From: Bacillota bacterium
GTDB taxonomy: Bacteria > Bacillota > UBA4882 > UBA8346
DNA: 64,000 bases
Direction of reading: 5' to 3'
NCBI GenBank assembly: GCA_023401925.1
Contig: JAEXDA010000047.1
Span: 39,110-103,109 of the forward strand
Below the pieces are notes generated by a model that was given only the letters and a program-made list of their open reading frames with translations, had not been told where the DNA came from and did not search any database. Below are positions 32,667 through 42,306 of the stretch, one piece after another (position 1 is the stretch's first letter; each line of letters begins with the position of its first letter). The position numbers and the translations under genes were made by a program.

Positions 32667-33938
32667 ATGAAAAAAATCCCTAAAATCTCCCTTTATAACT
32701 CATTACTGATGACTTTCCTTTCTACCGGTCACATCCCCACAAAAACCGAAAATCCTCAGAAAAGATTTATAGTCTATTTTACAAACTGGTCCGGCTATCA
32801 ACCGGTACATCAAAACTTTGAAGCTTCCAAAATACCCTGGGAGAAGATTACTCACGTTAATTATGCGTTTTTCACCGTTAATAATCATTTTAACTTGGAT
32901 CAAACTGACCCTCAGGCGGATTCCCAAGTAATCTATGGCGGTGTTAAAGGCCATTTAGCCAATTTTGCTTTCTATATTAAAAAACACCCCACCGTGAAGT
33001 TTCTGATATCGGTTGGCGGGTGGACGAGGGGCAATCATTTTCATGCAATGGCTGCCACCGAACAAGGACGCCGGATTTTTGCCGACAGCTGTGCCGATTA
33101 TCTTAAACAAAACAGATGGATATCAGGGTTTGATATCGATTGGGAATATCCTGGAATCGACCGGCTACCGGATCCACGGGATAAAAGCGATTTAGGTTGT
33201 CCCGGCGGACCGGAAGATAGGGAAAATTATACTTTGATGCTTAAGGCACTTCGTGAGACCCTTGATTACCATGACCTTAAAGACAAATTACTGTCTATCG
33301 CAATTCCTTGCGGCTGCGATAAACTGGATTTACTTGACCTTCAGGAAATTAGCAAATATGTGAATTACCTTAATGTGATGACTTACGATATGCATGGCGC
33401 TTCGGACCAATTTACCAACCACCATTCCGCTCTTTATGCCAACCCGGGTGATCCCTCGGATACATCTCCGGTGGATGTTAAGAATCATTACAACATTCAT
33501 TACGCCATTCAATATCTTATTGAAAAGCATGGCATTCCGGCCAAGATGCTGAATCTTGGCATCCCCTACTATGGTCATGGTTGGAAAGGGCTAGCGGCTG
33601 ATTCCGGAACCGATGGGTTATTTGCCCGCAATAGTGGATCCCCTTACGGGCTCTGGGATGAACCCCCGCTGGCCGGTGGGAATACACCCTATTTTAAACT
33701 GAAAGATTACGAGACAACCCAAGGTTGGAACAAATACCGGGATGAAGTCTCCAAAGTTCCCTGGCTTTATAACCAAAGCCTCGGGGAGATGTGGTCTTAC
33801 GATGATGAAATTTCCGTGGCAGAAAAATGCGATTATATCAATGCCAATCTTCTGGGAGGCGCAATGGTCTGGGAGATCGACGGGGATGATAGGAAATTTA
33901 CATTAACCAATATCATTTATCATAAATTATTTGAGTAA
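32667..33938 (+). CDS. GH18-family chitinase
   Basis: A 423-residue glycoside hydrolase family 18 enzyme that hydrolyses beta-1,4 links in chitin. Visible motifs: VNYAFFTVN (strand 2), KFLISVGGWTRGNHF (SxGG, near 112-120), GFDIDWEYPG (DxxDxDxE catalytic Glu, near 154-163), LNVMTYDMHGA and MVWEIDGDD (final Trp). No separate chitin-binding module is seen. The N-terminus has a short hydrophobic stretch (LYNSLLMTFLSTG) that may be a weak signal peptide. The start follows GAAGGAGGAG. It opens a chitin-utilisation block on the opposite strand. Confidence 0.93.
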   Translation: MKKIPKISLYNSLLMTFLSTGHIPTKTENPQKRFIVYFTNWSGYQPVHQNFEASKIPWEKITHVNYAFFTVNNHFNLDQTDPQADSQVIYGGVKGHLANFAFYIKKHPTVKFLISVGGWTRGNHFHAMAATEQGRRIFADSCADYLKQNRWISGFDIDWEYPGIDRLPDPRDKSDLGCPGGPEDRENYTLMLKALRETLDYHDLKDKLLSIAIPCGCDKLDLLDLQEISKYVNYLNVMTYDMHGASDQFTNHHSALYANPGDPSDTSPVDVKNHYNIHYAIQYLIEKHGIPAKMLNLGIPYYGHGWKGLAADSGTDGLFARNSGSPYGLWDEPPLAGGNTPYFKLKDYETTQGWNKYRDEVSKVPWLYNQSLGEMWSYDDEISVAEKCDYINANLLGGAMVWEIDGDDRKFTLTNIIYHKLFE

Positions 33939-33969
33939 ATCTCTATCAACTTTCAAATTTAATATAAGA

Positions 33970-34006
33970 GGGCTGTCTCAAAAATAAATTATTTTTAAGA
34001 CAGCCT
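33970..34006. terminator. Palindromic hairpin after the chitinase gene
   Basis: GGCTGTCT (33971-33978) and AGACAGCC (33998-34005) enclose an A/T-rich palindromic core that also pairs, making a long stem. No T run outside the stem, though the inner T tract may serve. It separates convergent chitinase and porin genes. Confidence 0.55.
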
Positions 34007-34117
34007 CAACTAAAGAAGAATACTGGAGGAAAGTTCTTTATCTGTTACTAAACAATAGCCTTTCGATTCATCCCTACCATCCAACCCTCAGGTTGTGGAA
34101 GTTGGTTGAGGCTTGAT

Positions 34118-35164
34118 CTAAAAATTGATCGAAAGCTCTAATGTACCCTTGGTTTGGGTCACATCATTATAAGATGTATCGTTAAATTCATAACTACCAT
34201 AGGCAGCAGTCAGGTTAAGATGACCTGTAAGCTTAAACTCTCCGATTAAACGATAACCATTGATACCTGTGGGAGCACTATACATATCCCCCCACCAGCC
34301 CATATGATCCCCTGTCTCAACCGGCCACATCATAAAAGCATCTTGTTTAAAATACTGTAAATAAAGTCCGGTATTTTTGATACCGCTATACGCAAGTTGT
34401 ATCTTATAAGCCTGGTTGTTATCCTTGTCCCGGGCAGTCTTCCAGTCGCTTTCGGCATTGGCATTGACGGCATAAACCGCGGAAAGGTTGAGTCCGGTTG
34501 CAACATTATATCCGGCGTTAAGAGCGTATATCAAGGTGTTTTCATATCCTTTGCCGCTGTTGTTTGCCAAGTCTTTGGCACCGGACTGAATTGTATCGTT
34601 GCTGCCAAAGGCTGTTAAACCCAGGTCCAATCCCCCGAAATTGCCGTTTAGGGCAGCCGCATAAAGTTGTTGATCAAGATTTGCTTCATAACGGCCGACT
34701 AAGCCAAACAAGCTGAGATTATCGGCAACTTTATAATTCATACTGACACCACGGACAAAGTCATCCATTAAGAGGCCACTGGCCAACCAATAAGCATTTT
34801 TACCAACGACAAAACTTAAATTATTAATCGGCGAATAGGTAAAATAAGCAAGACGGGTGCCAACGGCGTCCCCTTTATTGGTTTCCTTCCAGCCCGCATT
34901 ATCATAAAAACCCTGGGTGCGCATCTGATAAGTAGCCGTAGTCTTGTCATCTATTATCCCGGATGCAGTCAGACGCAATTCCAAAGCATACTCATGACTG
35001 TCATCGGTTTTTCCGTATGTCGGATTACTTGAATTCCAATCCGTGCTCTTTCCGACAGTATTCTCCGTATGAGCCCATCCGCTAAATGTCCAATCACTTG
35101 CATATGCGCTGACAGTTATGGACATTAACACCGCCACGGTCAACAAAGTTAAAATTTTTTTCAT
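34118..35164 (-). CDS. Outer-membrane beta-barrel (porin-like) protein
   Basis: A 348-residue protein with a Sec signal peptide (KKILTLLTVAVLMSITVSAYAS) and a mature part made of alternating polar/aromatic strands separated by short turns, for example YALELRLTASGIIDDKTTATYQ and ALNAGYNVATGLNLSAVYAV, ending LELSINF with a terminal Phe, as required for outer-membrane assembly. This is the pattern of alginate/OprD-like or putative porins. In this spore-former it implies a diderm envelope. Its position next to chitin genes suggests uptake of chitooligosaccharides. Confidence 0.82.
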   Translation of the reverse strand: MKKILTLLTVAVLMSITVSAYASDWTFSGWAHTENTVGKSTDWNSSNPTYGKTDDSHEYALELRLTASGIIDDKTTATYQMRTQGFYDNAGWKETNKGDAVGTRLAYFTYSPINNLSFVVGKNAYWLASGLLMDDFVRGVSMNYKVADNLSLFGLVGRYEANLDQQLYAAALNGNFGGLDLGLTAFGSNDTIQSGAKDLANNSGKGYENTLIYALNAGYNVATGLNLSAVYAVNANAESDWKTARDKDNNQAYKIQLAYSGIKNTGLYLQYFKQDAFMMWPVETGDHMGWWGDMYSAPTGINGYRLIGEFKLTGHLNLTAAYGSYEFNDTSYNDVTQTKGTLELSINF

Positions 35165-35493
35165 TGATTAAAAACCTCCTTAGATTTAAAATGAGGGTAA
35201 TACGTTTGACAGAGTCCCTCTGTCTGGTATTCCCAACCTGATCCGCCGCCAAGCCTTCAGGTTGGGTCAAAAATTCTTCCTTATCTCCATCCCCCCTTTC
35301 AAAATACGGGTTTATCCTCTGAACGATATCTTTATCTTAATTCCGACGAGATGTCAGAGTAACCCATCGTGTTCATCAAGACAGGCCTAGAAAGTTTTGT
35401 TCAATATGAAAAAAAGTTTTCTGCCGGATTCCATCTCCCCTTTTTACCATAAGAGATGGAATCGTGGACTTTTTGGAGGAATCTTTCGATGGC
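35165..35493. promoter_or_regulatory. Structured leader of the porin gene
   Basis: Two perfect hairpins lie upstream of the porin start on the minus strand: CCCAACCTGA (35232-35241) with TCAGGTTGGG (35257-35266), and GACAGAG (35208-35214) with CTCTGTC (35218-35224). No T run follows either, so they look like 5' untranslated structure, perhaps for stability or regulation. A good AAGGAGG ribosome-binding site follows. Confidence 0.55.
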
Positions 35494-36342
35494 TTAGAAA
35501 AAACGGTTTATTTTCGTTGCAACATCTTGAGCGAACTCATGAATGGAATGGGTGACAAACTCAGCCACATCAAGCTGATCGTTTTGAATGAGGGGTGTTA
35601 AATCCATGGCATAACCTAATGCGCTTGCTGTATCTACTGCATGGGAAGCCGAAAATGTAGCATGTGCCCTGCGGCGTCCCATAATGGCTAAATCATACCT
35701 TTTCCCACCGCTAATCTGGGAGTCGAAAACTCCCGCCAGGGATTGGCCCAGATTTTCATGGTCGCTGAGATCAAAAACCACTTTCTTGTCATCGGCCAGC
35801 CAATCCAGGTCGCGCCATACTTCACAACCGTATAATTTTTGCGGGCGCATTTCCCGAGGAAGTTCCCGGATGGCACGCAATACTTTTAATCCGGTAGCAA
35901 CGTGAGTCTCATGTTTATCGGCCAGGTTATGGGTATAAATTACTTCCGGCAGGGCATTCTGGAGCAGCTCTTTTAAATCCTCCACGGCATGGCGTTCTTC
36001 AGCATTTTTGACCTCGGAACTGCTGTAATTGAGTAGCACCTGCGCGGCATATTCACCGACAAAAGCGGCTTTTTTCTGTTCCAGTTTTCTGACATTTTGC
36101 ATGGCCTCATCGGTATACTCTGCGTAAATACCGCTGCGCGCGCTCCCGGCTCCATTGGTAACCACCACACCGGTAAACCATTCTTTTTCACTACCGAAAC
36201 ATTTTAAGATACCATCCAGAGCCATAAATTCGATATCGTCCTGATGAGCGGAAATACTCATCACGGTTGTGCGTTTTATGGCATCCTCAGCGGATTTCCC
36301 ATCCGGAACGAAGATTTCGGCTCCTGTTTTATATAACTTCAT
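35494..36342 (-). CDS. PIG-L/LmbE-family N-deacetylase
   Basis: A 282-residue zinc-dependent deacetylase of the PIG-L family. Zinc ligands are AHQDD at residues 32-36 (AHPDD in most members) and HNLADKHETH near residue 137; the Asp pair supplies the catalytic base. The family includes MshB, BshB and the diacetylchitobiose deacetylases of Thermococcales. Within a chitin/GlcNAc block, removal of the acetyl group from GlcNAc or a chitooligosaccharide is the best guess. Its ATG overlaps the kinase stop by four bases (ATGA), so translation is coupled. Confidence 0.85.
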   Translation of the reverse strand: MKLYKTGAEIFVPDGKSAEDAIKRTTVMSISAHQDDIEFMALDGILKCFGSEKEWFTGVVVTNGAGSARSGIYAEYTDEAMQNVRKLEQKKAAFVGEYAAQVLLNYSSSEVKNAEERHAVEDLKELLQNALPEVIYTHNLADKHETHVATGLKVLRAIRELPREMRPQKLYGCEVWRDLDWLADDKKVVFDLSDHENLGQSLAGVFDSQISGGKRYDLAIMGRRRAHATFSASHAVDTASALGYAMDLTPLIQNDQLDVAEFVTHSIHEFAQDVATKINRFF

Positions 36343-37766
36343 TTCGAAGACCCCTTTTCTAAGCGTAATGCCGGTAAACTGGCGGCAGCGATTGCCTGAC
36401 CAACCCGGCGGTCATTTTCATCCGGCAAGTGAAGCGTAATACCATTTGCCAGTTCCGGAAACTCATTTTTAAGGACTTCCCGGGCCACGTTTAAAATAAT
36501 CTCTCCACCTGCCCCTGAAGTGACCCTTCCCAAGATCAACACATGTTTAAGGGAATAAAAGGATGCGTAATGGGCAAGGGAATAACCCAAATAACAGCCA
36601 AGGGTTTCATAAATCTTTTTCGCCCGTGGATCCAAGTTCTTCATCAATTCTTGAACGGCTTTCAATTTTTCGGCGGGTGTCAGGTTTTGATCGAGTTCAA
36701 TCCCAGCCTTAGGAGCCAGACGAATCACTCCATCCTGGGAAAAATATTTGACTCCGCAGCCATAGTCTCCAGACCACTCATCGACTGCCGCCCCGGTGTT
36801 TAAGTCAACCGGGACAAAAGCCAACTCGTTGAGCCAACCGGTAATATTTCCGACGCCATCAATATATCCCGCGGCCTCGCTGGTTCCCATGGCGATTCCT
36901 AAAATCTTATTGTCTTCCAAGGACATGGCGCCCGCAAGGGCTGTAACGTCGCCATCGTTGCGGACTTGAATCGGAATATCTCCCAAGTCCGAAGCGATTC
37001 TTCCGTAAATATCTTTGATCTTTTCATCAAATAAATCCCTTGGTACCTTATTAAAGAGGGAGGCCACCATGGTCCGGTTGTTGACATAAATTCCGGCGGA
37101 ACTAACCCCGATTCCATCGACCCTCGGCAGGAAACCGGCGGCCTTTTCGATGGCCGCCCTGATTTCCCGGTAATGATAATCAGGATCGCTTTGAGTCTTG
37201 GGATGCCAAATCACTTCTTCACTAAAAACGACTTTACCATCATCCAGGGCTGCCACTTTCCGGTCGCTGCCGCCGGCATCAAAGCCAATTCTGTAACCAT
37301 CCAAAGCTCCGCCAAGAGTTTCGGTCTTTTCAAATGCCTTTGGGAATTGAGATTCCTCGCCGATCCATTCGACTACAAACTCTTTCTCATAAACGCGGCT
37401 CATAAACTCAGCGTCGAACTCCCTGCTACCACCCGGGGAATAGGCTTGCTTAATTTGCTGAAACAGTTTCCGGGGGCCGAAAAAACTTATCTTCCAACCG
37501 CCATGAATCCATAAAAGCGTCTTGATTAGCCGTTCGATGTGGGAAAAGTTGCACTCATCCCTATCTTGGCCTTCGGGAAATACTTCCGTATTCAAAACCC
37601 TCACCTGATGTTGATCCCTTTCCAAGCCAATCATCACCGGGGTCCCTTGGCCACTTTTTTCAACGGCATCGGAAAATGCTTTATTTTCTAAAACCGCCGG
37701 AATAAAATCGGGATCCAGCATCGGAATCATTTTGGGTCGAATTTCACCGATCATAGCACTCATCAT
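36339..37766 (-). CDS. ROK-like sugar kinase with an N-terminal extension
   Basis: A 475-residue ASKHA-fold protein. After about 160 unusual N-terminal residues, YRIGFDAGGSDRKVAALDDG gives the phosphate-1 loop, VDGIGVSSAGIYVNN and IPIQVRNDGDVTALAGAM the sugar-binding loops, and LGIAMGTSEAAGYID the adenosine/phosphate-2 region. It resembles ROK kinases but lacks the CxCGxxGCxE zinc motif. Coupled to a PIG-L deacetylase and a SIS protein, a glucosamine or GlcNAc kinase role is plausible. It could also be a non-enzymatic sensor. Confidence 0.75.
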   Translation of the reverse strand: MMSAMIGEIRPKMIPMLDPDFIPAVLENKAFSDAVEKSGQGTPVMIGLERDQHQVRVLNTEVFPEGQDRDECNFSHIERLIKTLLWIHGGWKISFFGPRKLFQQIKQAYSPGGSREFDAEFMSRVYEKEFVVEWIGEESQFPKAFEKTETLGGALDGYRIGFDAGGSDRKVAALDDGKVVFSEEVIWHPKTQSDPDYHYREIRAAIEKAAGFLPRVDGIGVSSAGIYVNNRTMVASLFNKVPRDLFDEKIKDIYGRIASDLGDIPIQVRNDGDVTALAGAMSLEDNKILGIAMGTSEAAGYIDGVGNITGWLNELAFVPVDLNTGAAVDEWSGDYGCGVKYFSQDGVIRLAPKAGIELDQNLTPAEKLKAVQELMKNLDPRAKKIYETLGCYLGYSLAHYASFYSLKHVLILGRVTSGAGGEIILNVAREVLKNEFPELANGITLHLPDENDRRVGQAIAAASLPALRLEKGSSK

Positions 37767-37782
37767 CCATTCTCCTTTTGCC

Positions 37783-38814
37783 CTATAGAGTCTTTGTCAC
37801 TTTTCGAAGCCCCCGGGGAGTATCGGGATCCAGTCCCTTGGCCAAGGCTAAAGAATAGGCAAACAGCTGTCCGAATACCACTGAGATATAGGGAGTAATC
37901 TCCTCCGGATAATCTTCCGGAATGTAAAAACTCTCCGCGCAAACCGGCAATAAACTTTTTTCATTGGTAATCAATAAAGTATGGGTGCCGATTTCTTTTA
38001 AATAGGTCAACAAATCCAAAGTACCGGCCATTGCAGGGCCTTTAAAAGCATAGACAATCACCGGAAACCCCTCATGCAACATTGCAATCGGTCCGTGTTG
38101 AAAATCGGCGGTTGAAAACCCCCGGGCGTTCACGTAACAAGTCTCCTGGATTTTCAGAGCGCTTTCCAGTGCTGAAGCATAATTAAATCCACGAGCCAAA
38201 ACGACACAGCTTTCGGAATCCTTAAAAGGTCCTACTTTAGCAGCAATCTCATCGGAGCGTGAGATTACCTCACTGATTAACCGCGGTATCAATTCAAGAT
38301 GCCCATCGCTGCCCGACCATTTTTGAATCAGCGCGGCCAAGACCATCATCGAAGTCGTACAAGTCTTGGTGGCGGCCACACTTTTTTCCTCTCCGGCCCG
38401 GCAATCCAAAAGATAAGTGGCTTCCTTGGCCAGGTTTGAATTGGGATAATTGGTCACGGCTATGGATAACCCTTGTTGCCGGTTACTTTCCTTCACCACG
38501 CCGATCACATCCGGTCCTTCCCCCGACTGTGAAATCGCTAGGGTTAAAGCGGTGGACAGATCCAGCTTCCGTTGATATAAATTAACAATGGAAGAGGCTG
38601 CCAAACATACGGGTAATCCTAAAAAATATTCCCCCAAATATTTGGCGTAGATCCCGATATGATCAGAGGTTCCTCGGGCCACTAAGAAAAATGAATGGAT
38701 GGATTTTTGCCGAATCGAATTTACAATTTTATCAATCATAGCCTCATTGGCGGCTGCGGTTTCCTGCACCAAACGCGGTTGTTCCTGAATCTCGCTATAC
38801 ATATGATGTGTCAT
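37783..38814 (-). CDS. SIS-domain aminosugar isomerase/deaminase
   Basis: A 343-residue protein with two SIS domains, the isomerase half of GlmS without the glutaminase part. Motifs: FFLVARGTSDHIGIYAKYLGEY (first SIS), LTLAISQSGEGPDVIGVVKE (SxSG-type phosphosugar loop), SVAATKTCTTSMMVLAAL (TKT), and the second domain near ARGFNYASALESALKIQETCYVNARGFSTADFQHGPIAML (ExxE..HGP). Such proteins include NagB-II glucosamine-6-phosphate deaminase and AgaS. In this operon deamination of glucosamine-6-phosphate to fructose-6-phosphate is likely. Confidence 0.88.
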   Translation of the reverse strand: MTHHMYSEIQEQPRLVQETAAANEAMIDKIVNSIRQKSIHSFFLVARGTSDHIGIYAKYLGEYFLGLPVCLAASSIVNLYQRKLDLSTALTLAISQSGEGPDVIGVVKESNRQQGLSIAVTNYPNSNLAKEATYLLDCRAGEEKSVAATKTCTTSMMVLAALIQKWSGSDGHLELIPRLISEVISRSDEIAAKVGPFKDSESCVVLARGFNYASALESALKIQETCYVNARGFSTADFQHGPIAMLHEGFPVIVYAFKGPAMAGTLDLLTYLKEIGTHTLLITNEKSLLPVCAESFYIPEDYPEEITPYISVVFGQLFAYSLALAKGLDPDTPRGLRKVTKTL

Positions 38815-38921
38815 GATTTTGTTACCCTTCCTTATCGATAATATTTGTGAATAAACGGCTTACGATGCCTAGTAGAGCATATTGTAAAAATGACAATCAA
38901 AACTAGGGAAGATACGTCTAC

Positions 38922-40451
38922 TTAATCAATCGGCATCCTGCCTTTAGCCTCAAGGTTCCCGTTTAAAACTTCCGCCAAAGCCCTTAGTACCAATACCTCC
39001 GTACTGTATGTAAAAATCTTGGGGTATTCCGGTCCAAATATTGCAAGTTCTCGCGGATTCCTGGTACTAATCAGCAATACTTGCTTCATGGCAGCCAATT
39101 TTTCAATACAGCGGATTTGTCCGGGCGAATTGAAAACATTACTGACCACAAAAACAACTTTTCCGGCTGCAACGGCACTTACCTTATCCAGTAGCCGCTC
39201 AATCTCACCATCGGATGGATTCTCATCACAATGGTAATGCGTGCAAGGAACCTGAATCGCTCTTAATTCATCGGCCAATCGGTCAATCTCGGTGCAATCT
39301 TCCGCAAAGGTTGCCCGGCCCATTTCCGGGGTAATCAGGATGAGCGGACTGTTGTCAAATTTCCAGTTCTGATGATAGTCCTCTAATGTAACAACATGCT
39401 CGGCTAATGTTCGGGCCGACCAGGATGAATGAAAAGGAGTTTGAACTTGTCGGCCAATGTTCTTTTTCCATTTGACAATCCGCTGATAGGATTCTTCCAG
39501 CCGCGATGTTTTGATTCTACCACTTTTCACCCCATCGCGCACAGCCTGATAACTTGCATGTTGGTGTCTGAGCGTATGGCTGATGACGACGATATCCACT
39601 CCGGCTTCAATGGCTCGCAACGCATCTTCGGGATAAGGAACCGATTTTTGAACGGCGTCCATTTCCAGACAATCGGTCAAAATCACGCCCTGATAGCCGA
39701 GTTGCTCCCGCAACAATCCCTGGATGATCCCAGGGGATAAGGACGCCGGATTTTCAGCGTCAAAATTTTGGTATTTGACATGGGCCATCATGATGGAAGC
39801 TGCTTGCAATTCCATCAATTCCCCAAACGGAATCAGGTCACGTTGTTTCAGCGTTTCCACAGTTTCACGGCAGACCGGAATCGAGATATGCGAATCTTCT
39901 TTGCAACTGCCATGCCCGGGAAAATGCTTTCCTGTAAACAGCGTGCCGCTATCGAACAAACCCTTGGCGTATTCCCGGCCCAAAGCGGCTACCAATTCAG
40001 GCTTATCGCTAAAAGCGCGCGTACTGACAACCGGATTGGAGTGTAAAGCCAAATCCAGCACGGGTGTTAAATTGAGATTGATACCCAGTGTTTGCAAATC
40101 GTTTCCAATGGTCCGGCCGGCGAAATAAGCGGCTGATAATTCACGGGTAGCGGCAATTCCCATGTTCCCCGGCAATGAGGTAACGATTCCCCTTAAGGGC
40201 GAAAGATTGCCGCCTTCTTGATCAACAGCGATTACCAATGGCATATCGGGGCGGACCATAGCGTTCATTTCTTGCAAATCTCCGGTTAATTTTTGAACTT
40301 GGGATATACTTTCGATATTCCGGCGAAAGAAGATAAAACCGCCGACTGGAAAAGTCTGATAGTGTTCTCTCATCTCCTCTGTTAACTCCCGGCTTTGAAA
40401 TCCAAATACAAACATCTGTCCTAATAATAAATCCAACTCATCGTAACTCAT
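38922..40451 (-). CDS. nagZ: GH3 beta-N-acetylhexosaminidase
   Basis: A 509-residue family 3 enzyme with the NagZ signature KHFPGHGSCKEDSH (His/Asp acid-base pair, near residue 180) and nucleophile Asp in GVILTDCLEMDAV near 252. QEGGNLSPLRG and PVLDLALHSNPVVSTRAF are also typical. It releases GlcNAc from chitooligosaccharides or muropeptides. The C-terminal ~180 residues form a second domain as in longer Firmicute NagZ (YbbD). No signal peptide, so it acts in the cytoplasm on imported oligosaccharides. The start follows AAAAGGAG. Confidence 0.92.
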   Translation of the reverse strand: MSYDELDLLLGQMFVFGFQSRELTEEMREHYQTFPVGGFIFFRRNIESISQVQKLTGDLQEMNAMVRPDMPLVIAVDQEGGNLSPLRGIVTSLPGNMGIAATRELSAAYFAGRTIGNDLQTLGINLNLTPVLDLALHSNPVVSTRAFSDKPELVAALGREYAKGLFDSGTLFTGKHFPGHGSCKEDSHISIPVCRETVETLKQRDLIPFGELMELQAASIMMAHVKYQNFDAENPASLSPGIIQGLLREQLGYQGVILTDCLEMDAVQKSVPYPEDALRAIEAGVDIVVISHTLRHQHASYQAVRDGVKSGRIKTSRLEESYQRIVKWKKNIGRQVQTPFHSSWSARTLAEHVVTLEDYHQNWKFDNSPLILITPEMGRATFAEDCTEIDRLADELRAIQVPCTHYHCDENPSDGEIERLLDKVSAVAAGKVVFVVSNVFNSPGQIRCIEKLAAMKQVLLISTRNPRELAIFGPEYPKIFTYSTEVLVLRALAEVLNGNLEAKGRMPID

Positions 40452-40498
40452 CGGGGAATAACTCCTTTTATCGTCGCATTCGACTTACATACATTCAC

Positions 40499-41359
40499 TT
40501 ACTTGACGGCTCCGGCGGAAACGCCTTCGGTAAGTTGCTTTCGGAAACCCAAATAGAAAATCACCATCGGTATTAATCCAATCATTAAAGCTGCAAATTG
40601 TTTACCATAGTCGGAAGCCAGAGCTCCGGAAAATCTAAAAATTCCTACCGGCAGGGAGCGCAAGGTATCTTTGGATACCAGCATATTAATCAGCATAAAC
40701 TCATTCCAAATGCAGGCGATATTCAATATTGCCAGTGTGATAACAGCCGGCCGGGCCATCGGTATAATAATGGATGAGAATACCTTCAAATAACCCGCAC
40801 CTTCCATCCGGGCCGATTCAATCACCGCATCCGGGATCCCTTTGATATATTCCGTACACAAGTAAATTCCCAACGGCAAACCCATCCCGATATAAGGAAT
40901 AATAACTCCTAAGCGAGTGTCCGTTAAATGCAACAAACTGGCCACCAAAAAAAGAGGAATCATTAACGACTGAATGGTTAATAAAATACCGATTACAAAA
41001 CTACCATGTAAAAAAGAGGTCGCCTTGAACTTAATCTTGGCAAAAGCAAATCCGGCGGCTAATGATAGCAGAACTACCGCTAAAGTTGACCCGATCGTAT
41101 AAAATAAACTATTGATAAACAACATTCCAAAATTCCCGATTTTCCATGCTATCGGGTAATTGATAATCGTCCAGTGAATCGGCAGGCCTAATTTATTCAA
41201 CTGAAACTCTTGGGTTGTTTTCAATGAACTGAGCAGCAGCCAGAAGAGAGGATAAATTGTCAAGACCGTAAATATTACCAGGACGAAATATATCAAACCA
41301 TGGGCGATCCCACTCAAATCATTATCAACCTTATGACTGCCACCGGGTTCCTTTTTCAT
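40499..41359 (-). CDS. Sugar ABC transporter permease, MalG type
   Basis: A 286-residue inner-membrane permease with six predicted membrane segments and the CUT1 ATPase-contact loop EYIKGIPDAVIESARMEGAGYLKVFSSIIIPMARP (EAAxxxG, near residue 190). The ATG at 41359 overlaps the stop of the MalF-type gene (TGATG). It forms an importer with that permease and the binding protein at 42652. Confidence 0.93.
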   Translation of the reverse strand: MKKEPGGSHKVDNDLSGIAHGLIYFVLVIFTVLTIYPLFWLLLSSLKTTQEFQLNKLGLPIHWTIINYPIAWKIGNFGMLFINSLFYTIGSTLAVVLLSLAAGFAFAKIKFKATSFLHGSFVIGILLTIQSLMIPLFLVASLLHLTDTRLGVIIPYIGMGLPLGIYLCTEYIKGIPDAVIESARMEGAGYLKVFSSIIIPMARPAVITLAILNIACIWNEFMLINMLVSKDTLRSLPVGIFRFSGALASDYGKQFAALMIGLIPMVIFYLGFRKQLTEGVSAGAVK

Positions 41360-42306
41360 CAATCTTTCCCTCCAAACCGTTTCTCCAGTGCCTTGGTAAG
41401 TATGACCAGAGCGAAACTAATCACCACCATGAAGATGGATATCGCATTGGCCAAACCGTAATCGGGAGCGCCTCGAAATGCACTATCATACATATAGAGC
41501 GACAATACGGAGGTTCGACGGGCCGGATTGCCCTGGGTCATGGCGAAAATGAGTCCAAAACTATTCAAGGAACCTGAAATGGCTAAAATAATACAGGTAA
41601 CCACCACACCCGAAAGTGCGGGTAATATGATATATCGTAATATCTTCCCTTCCGATGCACCGTCAATCTTGGATGCTTCTAAAACTTCGGGATCAATCTT
41701 TTGGAGTTGGGCCAGGAAAATAATTAAATAATTCCCGGTATACATCCACAAAATAGCCAAAAGAACCGGGATCATTGCAGTTTGAGGATCAATGGACAGG
41801 TTGTTTTCCCATCCCGGAATCAGCTGTTGAATGATTTCGGTGAAGCTACCGTAAGGAGAGAAAAAAGATTGCCATAGGATTCCAACGACAATGGTTGAAA
41901 TAATGGTCGGTAAATAAATCATCGACTGAAAAAAACCAGCCATTTTCACATGTTTTCGGTGTAAAATATAAGCCAAAATGAAGCCGATCGGTATTTGCCC
42001 AAATACCGAAATGAAAATGATATAAAAATTATTCTTCAGTGAAATCCAAAAATAAGGATCCTCAAACATATCCAAATAATGCTTGAATCCGATAAAGTGG
42101 ATATTTCCGGCTGTTAATTCTCCCGAAGTATAATTGGTCAAACTAAGAACTAAGGAATATAAAAACGGGAAAGCCATTACTGCATAATAGATCAGCACAG
42201 CCGGCAAAACCAAAATAAGATAAGCACGCAGTTCCTCTGTCCACCATTTTTTCCGCTGACGATTGATGAGATTTCCCTGAACAAGAACCATTTCTTCCTT
42301 CGCCAT
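41359..42306 (-). CDS. Sugar ABC transporter permease, MalF type
   Basis: A 315-residue permease with six or seven hydrophobic segments and the ATPase-contact loop LQKIDPEVLEASKIDGASEGKILRYIILPAL (EAxxxDGA, near residue 215). The first ~25 residues are cytoplasmic and basic. Downstream is the MalG-type partner, upstream the binding protein. No ATPase gene is present; the MsmX-type protein encoded at 1078-2181 could energise the pair. Confidence 0.93.
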   Translation of the reverse strand: MAKEEMVLVQGNLINRQRKKWWTEELRAYLILVLPAVLIYYAVMAFPFLYSLVLSLTNYTSGELTAGNIHFIGFKHYLDMFEDPYFWISLKNNFYIIFISVFGQIPIGFILAYILHRKHVKMAGFFQSMIYLPTIISTIVVGILWQSFFSPYGSFTEIIQQLIPGWENNLSIDPQTAMIPVLLAILWMYTGNYLIIFLAQLQKIDPEVLEASKIDGASEGKILRYIILPALSGVVVTCIILAISGSLNSFGLIFAMTQGNPARRTSVLSLYMYDSAFRGAPDYGLANAISIFMVVISFALVILTKALEKRFGGKD

